Position numbers and translations under genes: made by a program
From: Allacma fusca
Taxonomy: Eukaryota > Arthropoda > Collembola > Symphypleona > Sminthuridae
DNA: 64,000 nt
NCBI GenBank assembly: GCA_947179485.1
Contig: OX359249.1
Coordinates: forward strand, 54,323,402-54,387,401
Direction of reading: 5' to 3'
In this document: positions 35,661 to 47,600 of the stretch, piece after piece
How the letters are laid out: each line of letters opens with the position of its first letter
How positions within the stretch are numbered: position 1 is the first letter of the stretch
The notes under the pieces: model-generated
Seen by the model: only the letters and a program-made list of their open reading frames with translations
What the model was told of the DNA's origin: nothing
Database searches by the model: none

Positions 35661-36128
35661 GTAGGTTAATTAATTTTTTTGGTCGGTCTCATCACCAGTG
35701 CATTATGAAATATGAACCTGATAATTCACAAAAATTCATATCTACAGTACAAACTCCAGTTTAGGTATAATTACTTGTTCTTAAAATGGAGTTGAAGTAA
35801 ATGTGAGAGGTTCTTTCTTGACTGGAATTGGAGCGTCTCAAATATTTCAGAGTTCAACATTATTTTATATTTAAACCTAGTTGTAACCATAGTTGCTTGA
35901 AAGAATCGAAGCAGAAGTTCATATTGTGTAAGTTTCGATATGCAACGGATTCCTTCCCTGTAATTCTATTCGGTAGTGATTCGATAGTGTCGGTGTTTCG
36001 AATTCATTCACAGAGAGCGACTTTAGGAATTTAATACTATATTCTGCTTACCTAGTGAAGGGATTGCCATTATTTTGTACAAGTAAAAATATTTGAAATA
36101 CGTTTTTGCTTAACTGTAGCCAACGCAC

Positions 36129-36697
36129 ACTTGTCACCGGACCCGAAAAAACCCTTGTTCGTTTTTCAGCTAAAAATGAACATTCAAAATAAATTATTTA
36201 AAATAAATTTCATGAAATGCCGAGTTGGGACAAAACATCTTGCAAAATATTTTTGCTCTAACCCATTGTGAACAGTTCCACTGGATCTCGTCCTGTGAGC
36301 TCCTAGAGCTGGAATCTATCACGCTATGTTGGATTACTGTTCGGATTTGACGAATATGGGAAAAGTAAAAAAGTACAAAACAAGTATGGGCTTTTTCGTA
36401 GAGGCACTACCGTTGCTGTCACATTGCCGGAATTTTGGTTTAAATGTAATTAATTTGAATTAAATGTATTTTAACATGATAATTTCCCAAGTTTTTCAAG
36501 GAAAAAGACAAAATAGTGAAATTCTTGTTTCTTTGTCAAATGCCTTATTTTTCTTATTCAAGCAAAAATATTTTGCAAGAAGTTATGTTCCAACTCGGCA
36601 TTTCATCAAATTAATTCAAAATCAACTTTTTTTTAATACATATTCATTTTTAGCTGAAGAACGAACAAGCGTTTTTTTGAGTCCGTTGACAAGTGTA
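36129..36697. mobile_element. Inverted-repeat element in an Rbfox intron
   Basis: About 130-140 bases at the left (from ACACTTGTCACCGGAC to AAAATATTTTTGCT, ending about 36253) are repeated in reverse at the right (36565-36697), including ATGAAATGCCGAGTTGG and CAGCTAAAAATGAA. The copies are clearly diverged. The interior is non-coding and no clean target duplication was found. Open frames at 36464-36712 and 36709-36984 (minus) are not supported as genes. Confidence 0.65.
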
Positions 36698-38564
36698 CAT
36701 CACTTCAACTAGCGTATATATTTTTCCGACCGTTTTGGTAATTTAGTATTAGTGACAGTGATCAAAAAATTTAAATTAGTTTCAATGTATGGCAGAACAC
36801 TTCGCTTCCTATGGTAACAGGAGAGGGAGTAATATGTAATACATATACAAATAATATATTTTTGTTCCATGCGTGTAAGTAAAGATGTGGACTTTAAGCA
36901 CTGAAATACTGAATATAATTGCTCATACGGTAAATAAAATAATAAAACAGCACATGGGAAAGATAAATGTATCGTATTCATCATATGACACAGAATTGCA
37001 GGTAGTGAAAGAGAAATCAGAACCTGGTCGTAAATAACTAGTTGTAAGTTTTGTAAGTACAGAAAAGGGTAAAAGAAGTTACATTCTTACAAGGGATCTA
37101 TTTATGGTGCACTCTACAGAGTGTCTTTGCACTAAAAGTTACAACAGACCCATTATAGTCAGTACTGAGCGTTAACTTCCGCCAGTAATTATGTTTTTTT
37201 AATTTGTCCAATTTTAATGCAAAATTCAAAACTCAAAATTTTGAATGGGATTTAATATAGGACGTTCTAAAACTTTTCTTCACGCAGTTAACTTGCAAAA
37301 AAGTTAATTTCTCAAAGAAGACCTTCCCCATCGTTTATGTTATAACACCATTCGTATAATTCATAGGTAATTAAATACTTCGATTTAATGTGCAATTTCA
37401 AAACTATCTACCACTACACGTATAAAATTCTGTTGAAGTACTTACTGGCCCTTTTGAGTTTTTATACATGTTTCAAGTTTGAATGCGCTCTCAAGTTGCA
37501 CCTATGACTGATGGCTGTTATGAAATGGTTTTTTTTATTAGTCTATCTCAATAAAAAAAAGCATGCTATTGTAATAAGTGGAAAAATATTGCAGGTACAT
37601 ATTTCCGATTTCGAAATGATTCAATGAATTGTATGCTTATGCCTGCAACAACTTGAGTTTAGCTCACTATAAATAAGGAATCTATAAATCATCCAAAACT
37701 TTAAGGATTCAGTATTGCGAGAATTCATAGAAAATTGGAAATTCTGTAGAAGATTTGGGAAGGAGTCTGATTATTTCACGTTTCTGTAGAAGCAAATGCT
37801 TCAAATTTGATGACAGGAAATCGCATAATTAGAGTCGTTTTTAAAAGTAATCAGGAGAAAACTAGGAGTTCCAGATGAATGTATTGAGTAAGCTTTGCAT
37901 ACATACGTGATACTAAACGTTAGATGTTCATTCATAATGAAGAATATTTGCGACTCGCGGTTACAACACAATAAATACCAGTTTTAATATCTAAATTAAT
38001 TAGTATTCTAACTTTCAGGGTAGTTTCATACCTCTGAATTCAGGTTGTTAATGTAAGGCTCTGATATGTATCCAAATGTCAACATCAATGTTATATACTC
38101 TGTACTCCCCACCATAATTGCGCCACATGGGGTTATATAATGATGGAAACCGCAGATTTGTATTATCATTGTTTCCTCGCAAAAGCATGACGGGATTTCT
38201 TTTACTGACTTGATTGGATGTAATTACTGGAAATTTGTCTAAATGTGAATAATGCTGAGTGTTACAATGGCTGAAACGAAGATGCTAGAAAAATTATGGA
38301 TGAAAACGCTCTTTAGTCTTTATAATTTTAATAAGCTAGTTGGAATTGGTAGTTCATGACTGAAAATTCAGCTGCCTGGAAATTGTTGAGCTGAAATAAA
38401 TTTGGCTGGTCAAATTGAATATTTGCAGCTGAAAATTTTATTGGCTGAATTTTGTTTTGGTGGATAATATTTTGGTTGTTGTATCGGTAGTCTGTAGTTG
38501 ACGTTCAGTCTCCCTGTGTTGTGCCAAGTACAGTATTTTGATCAACTTAATGCTTATGTTGCAG

Positions 38565-38618
38565 CCGTTTGGGCCCATTCTAGATGTGGAGATTATATTT
38601 AATGAGCGAGGGTCCAAG
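38565..38618 (+). CDS. Rbfox1: Rbfox 54-nt exon: middle of the RRM
   Basis: It follows a TTATGTTGCAG acceptor and ends at GTAAGA. Its 18 codons encode FGPILDVEIIFNERGSK after a Pro. The 54-base size equals that of the corresponding vertebrate RBFOX exon. The final Lys joins the next exon to form RNP1. Confidence 0.97.
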
Positions 38619-38979
38619 GTAAGAAATTTTTACTCATCACCGTTCTTTGTACGTACTGTGGATGATATTATCAGTGAATATAAAGCTACTTGACCTACCA
38701 ACTCAAACAGAACTTCCGACAGGATCTTTTCCTTAATGTAGACGTCTAAAGTTGATTATTATTGGAAGTTCTTTCTAGTGTGCATTTTGTAGTTAGGCTT
38801 TAAGGGTGATCATAGTCGTTGTTGACTATTTTTTGTTTCCAGGCTTTAAAGCTGTAAGTTAGTGTAGAGGAAATGAACTTGATTCTTTGTATGAGAAAAT
38901 ATTTGCAAATGACCATGATGTTGTGTTTGAAGATGTGAATGGCAAAATGACTGACTTGTTGCCCCTGACTTTTGTATAG

Positions 38980-39072
38980 GGTTTTGGTTTCGTAACATTC
39001 GCCAATTGTACTGATGCGGAGCGAGCACGCGAAAAACTACATGGCACTGTGGTAGAAGGGCGCAAAATTGAG
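38980..39072 (+). CDS. Rbfox1: Rbfox 93-nt exon: RNP1 and end of the RRM
   Basis: It follows TTTTGTATAG and encodes [20 protein letters not shown] then [18 protein letters not shown] is RNP1. The length of 93 bases equals the vertebrate exon whose skipping gives a dominant-negative protein lacking part of the RRM. The donor, GTGTGC, is weak, and a TGCATG lies directly on it (see the regulatory entry). The phase is 0 at both ends, so skipping keeps the frame. Confidence 0.97.
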
Positions 39073-39075
39073 GTG

Positions 39076-39081
39076 TGCATG
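39076..39081 (+). promoter_or_regulatory. Rbfox binding motif (UGCAUG) on the 5' splice site of the RRM exon
   Basis: The six bases TGCATG occupy positions +4 to +9 of the intron following the 93-nt exon. Rbfox proteins bind this motif, and vertebrate RBFOX genes autoregulate skipping of the equivalent exon. Binding here would cover the splice donor. The site is seen directly; its use is inference. Confidence 0.6.
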
Positions 39082-39374
39082 CCGACTCACGTATTTTTAC
39101 TTACTCGAATCTTTATATGTCTACGTATAACTTTCAGCTTTTTCACTGCGGCTCTAACTTTTGCTTTCCGCTACGTTTTCGTTGCTTAATTAATCTGCAC
39201 TGTAGAGTCAACGCAGAAGATCCAGATCAGTTTTATTAATTTTGCTGAACCATGCCTTTTATCTCATCTACTAATTGCAAGAGTAGTAATGATGGTTGTC
39301 ATCCGCTTATCTATTTTCGTCGTTAAGGTAAACACCATAATCAATGGTATACAGTTTATTGTATCTACACCCTA

Positions 39375-39412
39375 TTGTAGATATATATATATATATACAT
39401 ATATATATATTT
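39375..39412. repeat. AT microsatellite
   Basis: A run of TATATA broken by a few other bases, in the Rbfox intron. Confidence 0.8.
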
Positions 39413-40071
39413 ATTAATCTTCATTGTTAACGGTAACAGCATTCCACCAGTCCTGTTTATTGCATTGCAGTATATTGTAGTGAGAAGTAATTTTGGACTT
39501 TCAGGATTTGTGTTAAATGAGCAACTGCAGGTATTTTAATAAGTAAGAAGTTTTTGAACGTCCTTGTTTATCCAAAAAATAGACTTTTGAATATGTTTCT
39601 ACGCTGTTTAAAACCAGGCGCTCACGTAAGAGGGATTCACGAATACGGCTTTAGTATATGCTATTATAATCTGAACAGATTTGTGGTGGCGGTTGTTCAT
39701 TTATGTGTAATAATCTATATTCGATAATTGTATATCATTACAGCCTGTGATTCCCAGGTAAATGATCCATAAGATGCATAGGTAAAAATGTGCGATTCTA
39801 AAGCATGGCCGAACAACTACTGCTACTTTCTGTCTTCATATGTTCAAATGATCAAGTGGAACGAAATCATTTTTGAACTTTAATTTAAAAACATACCGTA
39901 GATTCCGTCATGTATACGAAGGAACAAAATTAACTTTACAGCTGTCTGTCATGAGTTCACTGCATAATCTATGGCTTGGTTTAGCCTATGGGATATATTA
40001 TACTGAAATTATTGCTACTATAACCGGTATTGTACGATGCAACGTGTGGTATGGCAACTAATGAATCGTTA

Positions 40072-42923
40072 TTTTTTTTTTTTTAGGGTTGAAAAGGTCA
40101 TGATTTATTAACCGAACATAGAAACTTTACAACGAATCAATGACTAAATGTTATTAGCATTAACGTATATAATAAACATTTAATGAAGTATTCACAGACA
40201 GCGAGACGAATTTTCGTAGGGGTGCTCATCTTAAGCATCCACTCAAAACAGTATATTAGGATTGTATGACCATCCGCCACTGTTTGCTTCCAGCTTGCAA
40301 ATGGTCTGATTATTGTTAAATTTAGAGTCTAATGTCTATGCTCTCACTATTTGCTCGAATTGCAAATTGCAAACAGTCCCAGTAGATAATAAATCGACAT
40401 AAAGTACCATTTGATTTGTGCTGAAAATAATCAAGGTAAATTATTTCAAATAGTTTCTGGCACAAACGGTTTTTGGGTTTAGTTTGAATAGGGGCCTTAT
40501 TGAAGACCAGATATATGTCCTCATAAATCACTGCATAGCACGCATTTAGTACATGCAATAGGCACTTGTTATGTATATTGTAGGTCTGACAGCCTTTTGA
40601 CTTGAAGTCTTCTTCCCAGCGGAGACCCGCTCTTTCTAGTAGCTTGCTGGCATATGACCACATATCATTAAAGAAGGGACACATTACATAATGTTTTGCT
40701 AGAGGATTTATCTTGTGGCAGAATGGACAATTTTTATGATTACTTAATCCCATTTGGAGAGCCATTGCAGGAGTACATAGGGCTCCATGCCAAATTTTCC
40801 AGGTGATTTCCTCTTCTTTGAGACTTTTGCAGAGCTTAAGATTTTGCCATGGATGTAGCTTCATCTTGGAAATTATTTCAGAGTTAAGTCTGAAAGACGA
40901 TAATTTCCAAAGACATTCCGAATAAAGCGTCTTAGTGCTAATGTGTACATAACACTGGTCCAAATCATTGAAGATTGCGTAATGTGTAGTACTATCTTTG
41001 ACTTTTAGTATATACCCATACAAATCTTTATATTTACGTTTGATCAGATCCAGCGATCTTCTTTTGTAGGCGGGAAAGTAGGCACTTACTTGAGGGTCAA
41101 TTAGAAGGTCCGCAATGCTGGATATATCCATCTTTCTCAAGAACTGATATTCTTCCGCGGATACGTAATGCTTACAACTTATGGTGTGCATTTCTTCAGG
41201 CGAGATGTTTATAACTATTAGTCTGGTGGTTTTGACACTGTTAGTTATATTTGTGTAAAAACTATTTGTATTTTGAGATTCACCATTTCGTAAGTAATCG
41301 GTTATTATATTTTGTGCCTCTTGCTCGAAGTATGTATTGTAATGACCGTTGTAGTGTACTATAGCTTGACGGACACGGAAAACTTTGATCATGGCGCGTG
41401 GGTTCTTGATATTCATTCCTCCAACTATACTGCTGTTATATATGAACGCTTTTTTCACCCAACATTTTCCTGACCTCCACAGATATGACTCTATTGAGTC
41501 TGTAATTCTACTTAGAAAGTCTTCCGGTGGATCCAAAACTTTCAAACGAAACCATAACACTGGTATAATGAACATGTTAAGAATCTTTGCTCTCATAAGG
41601 AGATTTGCGTTTGGGAATTTGTTTTCATAGAAGTTGATTTTGGACATGAAAGCATTCCACAGTTCCTGCCAATTTTTAAGGGGAAATGTATCATTTCCAA
41701 AGAGAACTCCTAAGATTTTAGTACCAGAAGTGTTTATGGGGAAGTCACAGTTAATGCTTTTTGAAGCCCAGTTACCTAAGAGTAAACAGCTACACTTGTC
41801 ACGGTTAAGTCTACTTCCAGAGAAGAGCATATATAATTTTATTTCATTTTCAACCACTAAGAATTGTTTGACGTCGCTAATCATTATGTGAGTGTCGTCT
41901 GCATATGCTGACAGATACGTTGTGGGCATTCTATTATACGGTGCAGGAGCAATTTTCGAAAGATTTTCAGACAGCCTCAGTAGCATGATTTCACTGGCAA
42001 GTATGAACAACACGCTAGCCACTGGGTCACCTTGTTTAATACCCCTATGCACTTTAATTGGAGCAGTTAGTAATGAGCCCATTTTAATCCTTATGACGTT
42101 GTTGTTGTATAATGTCTGTATGTATGTAATCGTGGAGTCAGGGAAGTTAAGAGTTTGTAGACATGTAAACAGAAATTCCCTGTTTACATTGTCAAATGCA
42201 CTTTCTTGGTCTAGTGAAACTATAGCTCCTTCAGTTATATTATTGGTGGCATCTCTCAGGAAATTTAAGTTATTATAAATAGACCGTCCGGGTACGTTGC
42301 ACGTTTGGTATTTACCAATTAAGCTTCCAATCACAACCATAATTCTATCTTTAATCACTATTGCCATAATTTTATAATCCGTATTGCATAGGCTAATGGG
42401 TCGATAGTTTTTTAAGTTGGCTGGGTCACCTTTCTTGTAAATTAAAGAGATAATTCCGGATCTTAGGGATAGCGGAAGTTCTTTTTGTTTTGTGCATGTG
42501 TTTATCAGCCATAAAATTATATGTTTATATAGTTCGGCAAATCGCTTGTAAAACTCAGCAGTGAGCCCGTCGGAGCCGGGCGACTTTCTTGTTTGAAGTT
42601 TGCCTATTGCACTATTAGTTTCATCTGATGAGTAGTATCTGTCTAAGATTACTTTTTGAACGCCTGTTAACTTGGGTAGCTTATTTAGGTAGTCAGATAG
42701 ACTAGTGTTTAATGGTGGATGTGCGGCATATTTTTCATTAAAAAAAGTCCGAGCATATTCTACTTTGTCAGATTGTGACAGACCCGAAAGTGCACTCTCA
42801 ATGTTTACAGTCATTTTACCATTGGGTAGTTTGGATAATTGCTCCTTTTCAGGTTTCACTCTTATTAGCTCAATCATTTGTTTAAAAGCGTCAGCTTGTG
42901 AGCTAGTTTGATAATTTTGAGTT
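40072..42923 (-). mobile_element. Tx1/L1-type LINE, antisense in an Rbfox intron, cut by the gap
   Basis: On the minus strand the element has a long ORF, a 3' UTR of about 235 bases (40321-40087) and a poly-A tract read as T's at about 40071-40084, marking its 3' end. The coding frame is open into the N run, so the 5' part (endonuclease and any ORF1) is missing from the assembly or the copy. The intact frame suggests a young insertion. Confidence 0.9.
40322..42923 (-). CDS. LINE ORF2 (reverse transcriptase), intact but 5'-incomplete
   Basis: The frame runs without a stop from the gap to 40322; the first Met (42877) opens an 851-residue stretch, and 15 more codons are open before it. RT blocks are in order: KSPGSDGLTAEFYKRF (residues about 98-113), LKNYRPISLCNTDYKI (about 155-170), QTCNVPGRSI, the first catalytic block SLDQESAFDNV (about 221-231), KQGDPVASVLF (about 281-291) and the catalytic YADD (about 325-328). 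A Cys/His knuckle CPFCHKINPLAKHYVMC lies at about 715-731. The set fits the L1/Tx1 superfamily. The apurinic-type endonuclease expected at the N terminus would lie in or beyond the gap. It may encode an active RT if full length. Confidence 0.92.
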
Positions 42924-43123
42924 NNNNNNNNNNNNNNNNNNNNNNNNNNNNNNNNNNNNNNNNNNNNNNNNNNNNNNNNNNNNNNNNNNNNNNNNNNNNN
43001 NNNNNNNNNNNNNNNNNNNNNNNNNNNNNNNNNNNNNNNNNNNNNNNNNNNNNNNNNNNNNNNNNNNNNNNNNNNNNNNNNNNNNNNNNNNNNNNNNNNN
43101 NNNNNNNNNNNNNNNNNNNNNNN
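42924..43123. other. Assembly gap (200 N)
   Basis: Exactly 200 undetermined bases, a conventional gap size, at the 5' side of the LINE. The Rbfox exon that should follow the RRM exons is not found in the flanking sequence and may be hidden here. Confidence 0.99.
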
Positions 43124-43986
43124 GAATATTTAGATTAGATATTTAGACAAAATTATTTGCTTCCAATTTAGCCACAACTGACGCATTGCAAGAAAGTCAC
43201 ATGTGAAAGCATGCAGGCTTACAGTCAAAAGCTGTGTAGTGTAACTCGGTAGATATTTTATTTAAAGTACTATTTTATCATTCAAATGTATTTAAAAAAA
43301 TTAATGAAAAGGCTTAGACAAAGTTGCATTTGTATTTGTATGCATACAAATCAGTAATCGTAAAAGCATTTAACAAGGTAGCTACTAGTTATAAAATCAC
43401 TAATTTCTTAATGCTTTAGTGAGAAAATTAATTTTCCCATGCTATAAATTTTGGAACCAAAGGCAAGGTTATCATTGCCTGTGTCTAATTTTAAGTGGCA
43501 AAGTTTTTCGTCTCTGCTTGTCGTTTGTCATTCTACATTGGAAGTTGCTCACTTACAATGTTACAATTGTAGTCGTGTTGACATCTATAAATTCGCAAAC
43601 ACAATTGACTTTGTTGTAACGACATCCCGCGAACATGAATCCACCGTTATACGTAGCGTGTCTTTACAGAATATAATATTGATAAATGTTACCATTGTTA
43701 ACTCGTTACTACTGCATGCCGTTACATGCATAATAAGTATCGTTACAGAGAGGGGAGAGCCGTCATGCAACTGTCCAACAGTCAATTGTATAGAGTTTAC
43801 AATCACGTTGTTTTTGGTTCCAAGTTTTATAGCAACCGAAAATTATAATTGTCATAAAGTCTGGTTATTTAAAAATTCGTCGTATAATTAAACAGCCTTC
43901 TTTAATTACGAGCAGTGATTTATATGCATACAAAAACAACTCTAAGTTTTTTACTTTTAGTTAATGCTTGATTTGTCTTATTTTAG
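43124..43986. other. Rbfox intron with GCATG motifs and one unassigned open frame
   Basis: TGCATG at about 43713 and a nearby ACATGCAT lie about 250 bases upstream of the next exon, plausible Rbfox sites. A plus-strand frame of 146 codons (43451-43891) is long for this composition but carries no motif I recognise and no evident splice sites, so I leave it uncalled. Confidence 0.4.
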
Positions 43987-44041
43987 CGGTGTCTACTATG
44001 ATCCATTTTTGGCTGCTACCGCTGCGGATCCACGAGTTCAG
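43987..44041 (+). CDS. Rbfox1: Rbfox exon: GVYYDPFLAA segment
   Basis: The acceptor is CTTATTTTAG and the donor GTATCA. It has 55 bases, entering with one base of a split codon and encoding GVYYDPFLAATAADPRVQ. This Tyr/Asp/Ala motif is typical of the arthropod Rbfox C-terminal domain. Confidence 0.9.
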
Positions 44042-44209
44042 GTATCACTTAACTATTTTATCTATATAGTCTGTAGAAGTCACAAAACTTGCACACTTCT
44101 GTTGCCATCTCCATTCCTGGGAGAATTCTGTAATAGTTCATCAAAACACTGGATAACAATTATTCCTCAATAAAATTTATACTTATATTGCATATTAAAT
44201 TCTGAATAG

Positions 44210-44312
44210 GCTTCGTATGCAGCTGCTGCCTCGTACACTGCTGCAGCAGCCAGGGCTGCATATGCTGGAGCTGCTGCTGCTCAACTGCTGGTGTGGCTGG
44301 ATTTGTTCCTGG
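44210..44312 (+). CDS. Rbfox1: Rbfox alanine-rich exon, with an apparent 1-base deletion
   Basis: After TCTGAATAG the exon encodes ASYAAAASYTAAAARAAYAG and more alanines. Near 44282 the expected frame is lost: the frame that meets the next exon reads AGVAGFVPG and is shifted by one base relative to the first half. The exon has 103 bases, and 104 would restore phase to the next exon. The donor is GTAAAT. Either a base is missing in the assembly (a CC/C run) or the allele is broken. Confidence 0.85.
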
Positions 44313-44409
44313 GTAAATGAAATATTTTAATGCTTACTTGTTTGCCAACCGATGATAAAAGTTTCCATCATAGCATATAATTAATTTAACTTTTAATGTT
44401 TTGATAAAG

Positions 44410-44473
44410 ATATGGAAGAGAGTTTCCCGAAACCTATCTGAGCCATAACATTGGTCCTGTCACCGGTTATGGG
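44410..44473 (+). CDS. Rbfox1: Rbfox exon: YGRE...VTGYG segment
   Basis: It completes a split Gly codon and encodes YGREFPETYLSHNIGPVTG then YG. The donor is GTAATT. The acceptor, TTGATAAAG, has a poor pyrimidine tract, so this exon may be alternatively used. Confidence 0.88.
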
Positions 44474-44565
44474 GTAATTATTTTCATTTTCTATATTGAA
44501 TATAACTTCGTATCATGGAATTTTTGTGCGAGTGGCTTTTAAACTTCACTGTTCTATGATTTCAG

Positions 44566-44610
44566 ACTGCTGTGTATAGAAGCGGTTACAATCGTTTTGC
44601 TCCCTACTAA
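44566..44610 (+). CDS. Rbfox1: Rbfox terminal coding exon
   Basis: After TATGATTTCAG, 14 codons encode TAVYRSGYNRFAPY followed by TAA. The GYNRFAPY ending is the conserved C terminus of Rbfox proteins, which acts as a nuclear localisation signal in vertebrates. Confidence 0.97.
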   Translation, partial: TAVYRSGYNRFAPY

Positions 44611-47600
44611 ATTTGACGCCAATTTTAAAACATCTTGTTGTGAAAGGTGAATAGTTGAGAATACGAATGATCGTACACTATTTCAGCACAACTTGGGCAT
44701 GAATTTTACCGGACTTTTCTAGCCTGAAGATGTCTTTGAGATACTGTTAGCCATGATAGTCATTACAAGATATGTTTTCGAGTTGTACAAAGCTTCAAAA
44801 TAATTTATTGAACACAATGTTACTATTGATCTAGTTAATTATAGCATTGACGGCCCTTCGTTGTTGGACCGGTATGTTGCTGAAAAGGCGTTTAATCATT
44901 AACGTACGAAATAGCACAATTACACAGGGACTGGACGAAGTTTGTCTCACCTATATCTATGAGTGTCAATCAACTCATTTTTGAAGTTTAATATTTCTTG
45001 TTGATGCGTACCTATAAATTCCTCGAATTTAGGTAAAGTAATATTGCTATTTTAAATCTATTCACTGAATATAATGTTATTCATACCTTTGATTTACAAG
45101 GATATTCTATACAGAATATCTTTGTAATATTCTCTAAGTTCAATCCTGCATTTTATTATTGTTCCGTTCACTTATTTCTCGAGATTTTTGTTTCATTTAT
45201 AAAGTCTCATCGTAAAACTGATAATACTCAAGTTGAATATCATAGCTGTTAAAGAATATTGATATTGCGTTATTAGAAATGTAGCATTAGGACATCATAC
45301 GTTATTCTTTACTGGATCTACCAGTTGTGAAGAGGCTCAAGACATGTTAGTGAATATATATGGTCAATACGGTTATTAAGTCAATGATGAAACCATTCAT
45401 TAGTAAGGATTTATAAAGTACTCCAGCTTGCCATTACTGGAACTTACTGTTGGTAGTCTTTAACGGTGTTTAAATGTAGCGTTGTAATTAATTTCAAATA
45501 TCAGTAGTGTATTCATATTGGTTTCACTTTTACAAGCGAACTGAAATTCTTACAAAACTGTATTGATGGGTGGATGGAATGTTAAAATTTTTTACCATTT
45601 GTGAGATTCGAAACTTAGGCAGCTCCAAAAGCAACTGGGCAGAATGGATTTGTTGAAGTCTGTTAAAATGCCGTCACGGTAGTTCGTAATTTGCTGTGTA
45701 AGTAACTGCGAAATTTGAATATAAGTGTGTGACAATTAACAGCCATGCTTCACAGATAGACCAATAATTCAAATGTAATACTATAACGCATAAAATAAGT
45801 TGATTTATGATTTGATATTGTTGTCATTGTGAATTCATAAATGCATGTTAATATTGCATAAATGCAAATACATGCCGATTCTCATCGCCATGTTGAAATG
45901 TGGAAGAAAGACTAGTTTTTGTTTTACTGGTTACTTGTGTTATTACTATCGGAATATTAATTTTATGCTATATTGTATTAGCATTGTATAATGTATTTAT
46001 TTGTCTTAGAAAACTTAATTTTGATGCAGTCGGTGTATATACAAGTTCAAACGATATTACAATGCTAGGATACTATCTATAGATATTTCGGAGCAAAACT
46101 CAAAGAAATGGGTTACGGTGCGAAGCGTATTGTCTAATACAATGTAATGATGTCCTATAATTTAGAACTACTTAAGTGAACTAAACATGCATATAGTGTA
46201 ACTTAAGTTCCGCATTTCGTTCGAAAGGCGAATTTGTGTTTAAGCTAATGTAAGTCATATTTTTGCAGGTCTATGATCTGAAATGAAACCTATGTTCAGT
46301 TATGTAGAAATGTTGCTAGAAAACTTGATAAGCTGTCAAATGCTATTTTAGGCTAAAAAATGCTCATTTACTTGAAATACATGAACAAATACAAGTGAAT
46401 GCGTCAATATTTACAGCAAGATTGCAATGCACTGGGTGATAGCTGATGCAGACTTTGTTAAACGCAACAAAAAATCAGCGTGAATTCTCACCATGACAAA
46501 ATGTCATAATTAGTTCAATTATAGCGATAGAGCCAGTATATAAACTATATTAGTGCACATAGAGCAACAACAAACAATTTTGAATCTCATTAAGTCTCTC
46601 TTTTCTCTAAAACTGTCATATAATTGTGCATACTTAAGCACAGAATCTAGAAGACAATTTAGGATAAAAATCGATTAATAACTATAGGATTACTTATTAT
46701 CATTGCTGACAAAATTGTTAAAGTTGTAGCTCACAGGTTTGTTAAGATTCTCACTCATGGAGGCAGCCTTTAAATTAAGGAGTTAATGACAGGCATATTT
46801 ACAATAAAGCAAGATGGTAGTATTGATTCATTAGTAAAGTTTTGCACATAATATTTCTCAGTTATCTACGGGAAGTTCAGTCATTGTAACTTTATATTAT
46901 TAATTTTAAGGTAAAAAACTTGTTTCGGCGGGCAGCTCTTAACTATAGTACAACCTATTGAAATTGCCTGGGTTTTGATTGCACAATTCTAGTAGATGCC
47001 ATACACAGAAGCTGTTGAGCGTTATAACTGACAGAGTCGCCTCCATTTTAAGTAATCTAAAACATTGGGCGACAAACTTAGTGATTTACAGTCAGTAACT
47101 ACAAACATTACATAAATATACTCATGTGATTAAAATGAAATTATTATGTATTCTGTTATTCAGCGTAATTATTGTGCTCTGATGTACTCGTATTCTTGAC
47201 TTTTCATTAAATAAAAATTTATAAATTGATTTTTTTACTCTAGTTCTTTTAATTGCAGTTATAAAGTCGATTAATGACAATATGTGAGTAGTGAATACTC
47301 GCTACTCAGTTCAACTACTGAAAATTAGTAGTTTTAGTATATTGGTGAAATTGAAATTATGAGATCGCATTAAATAAATGCTTGCAGTTTGCAGGTTAAA
47401 TTATTACATTACTAGTTCCTTAATTGTAAGTAGGGTTGCCGGTAGTCCTGATTTGATTGTCATCTGATGAGCATGAATTTACTCCTGATTTCATGGTTTT
47501 GCCGACTTTTCGTTTGGGGACAAAATTTCCGTCATTTGCAGCCAATTATTTTCAACAAATAGCGTTAGAGGTCTACAGTATGACATTTCTGGAATAAAAA

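Noticed and set aside
39752..39765. Possible 14-base micro-exon flanked by AG and GT in the Rbfox intron
   Set aside because: The sequence (CCTGTGATTCCCAG) matches nothing expected in Rbfox, and AG/GT pairs at this spacing arise by chance.
43451..43891. 146-codon open frame in an Rbfox intron
   Set aside because: No motif, no splice sites and an intronic setting; not enough to call a gene, though it is noted.
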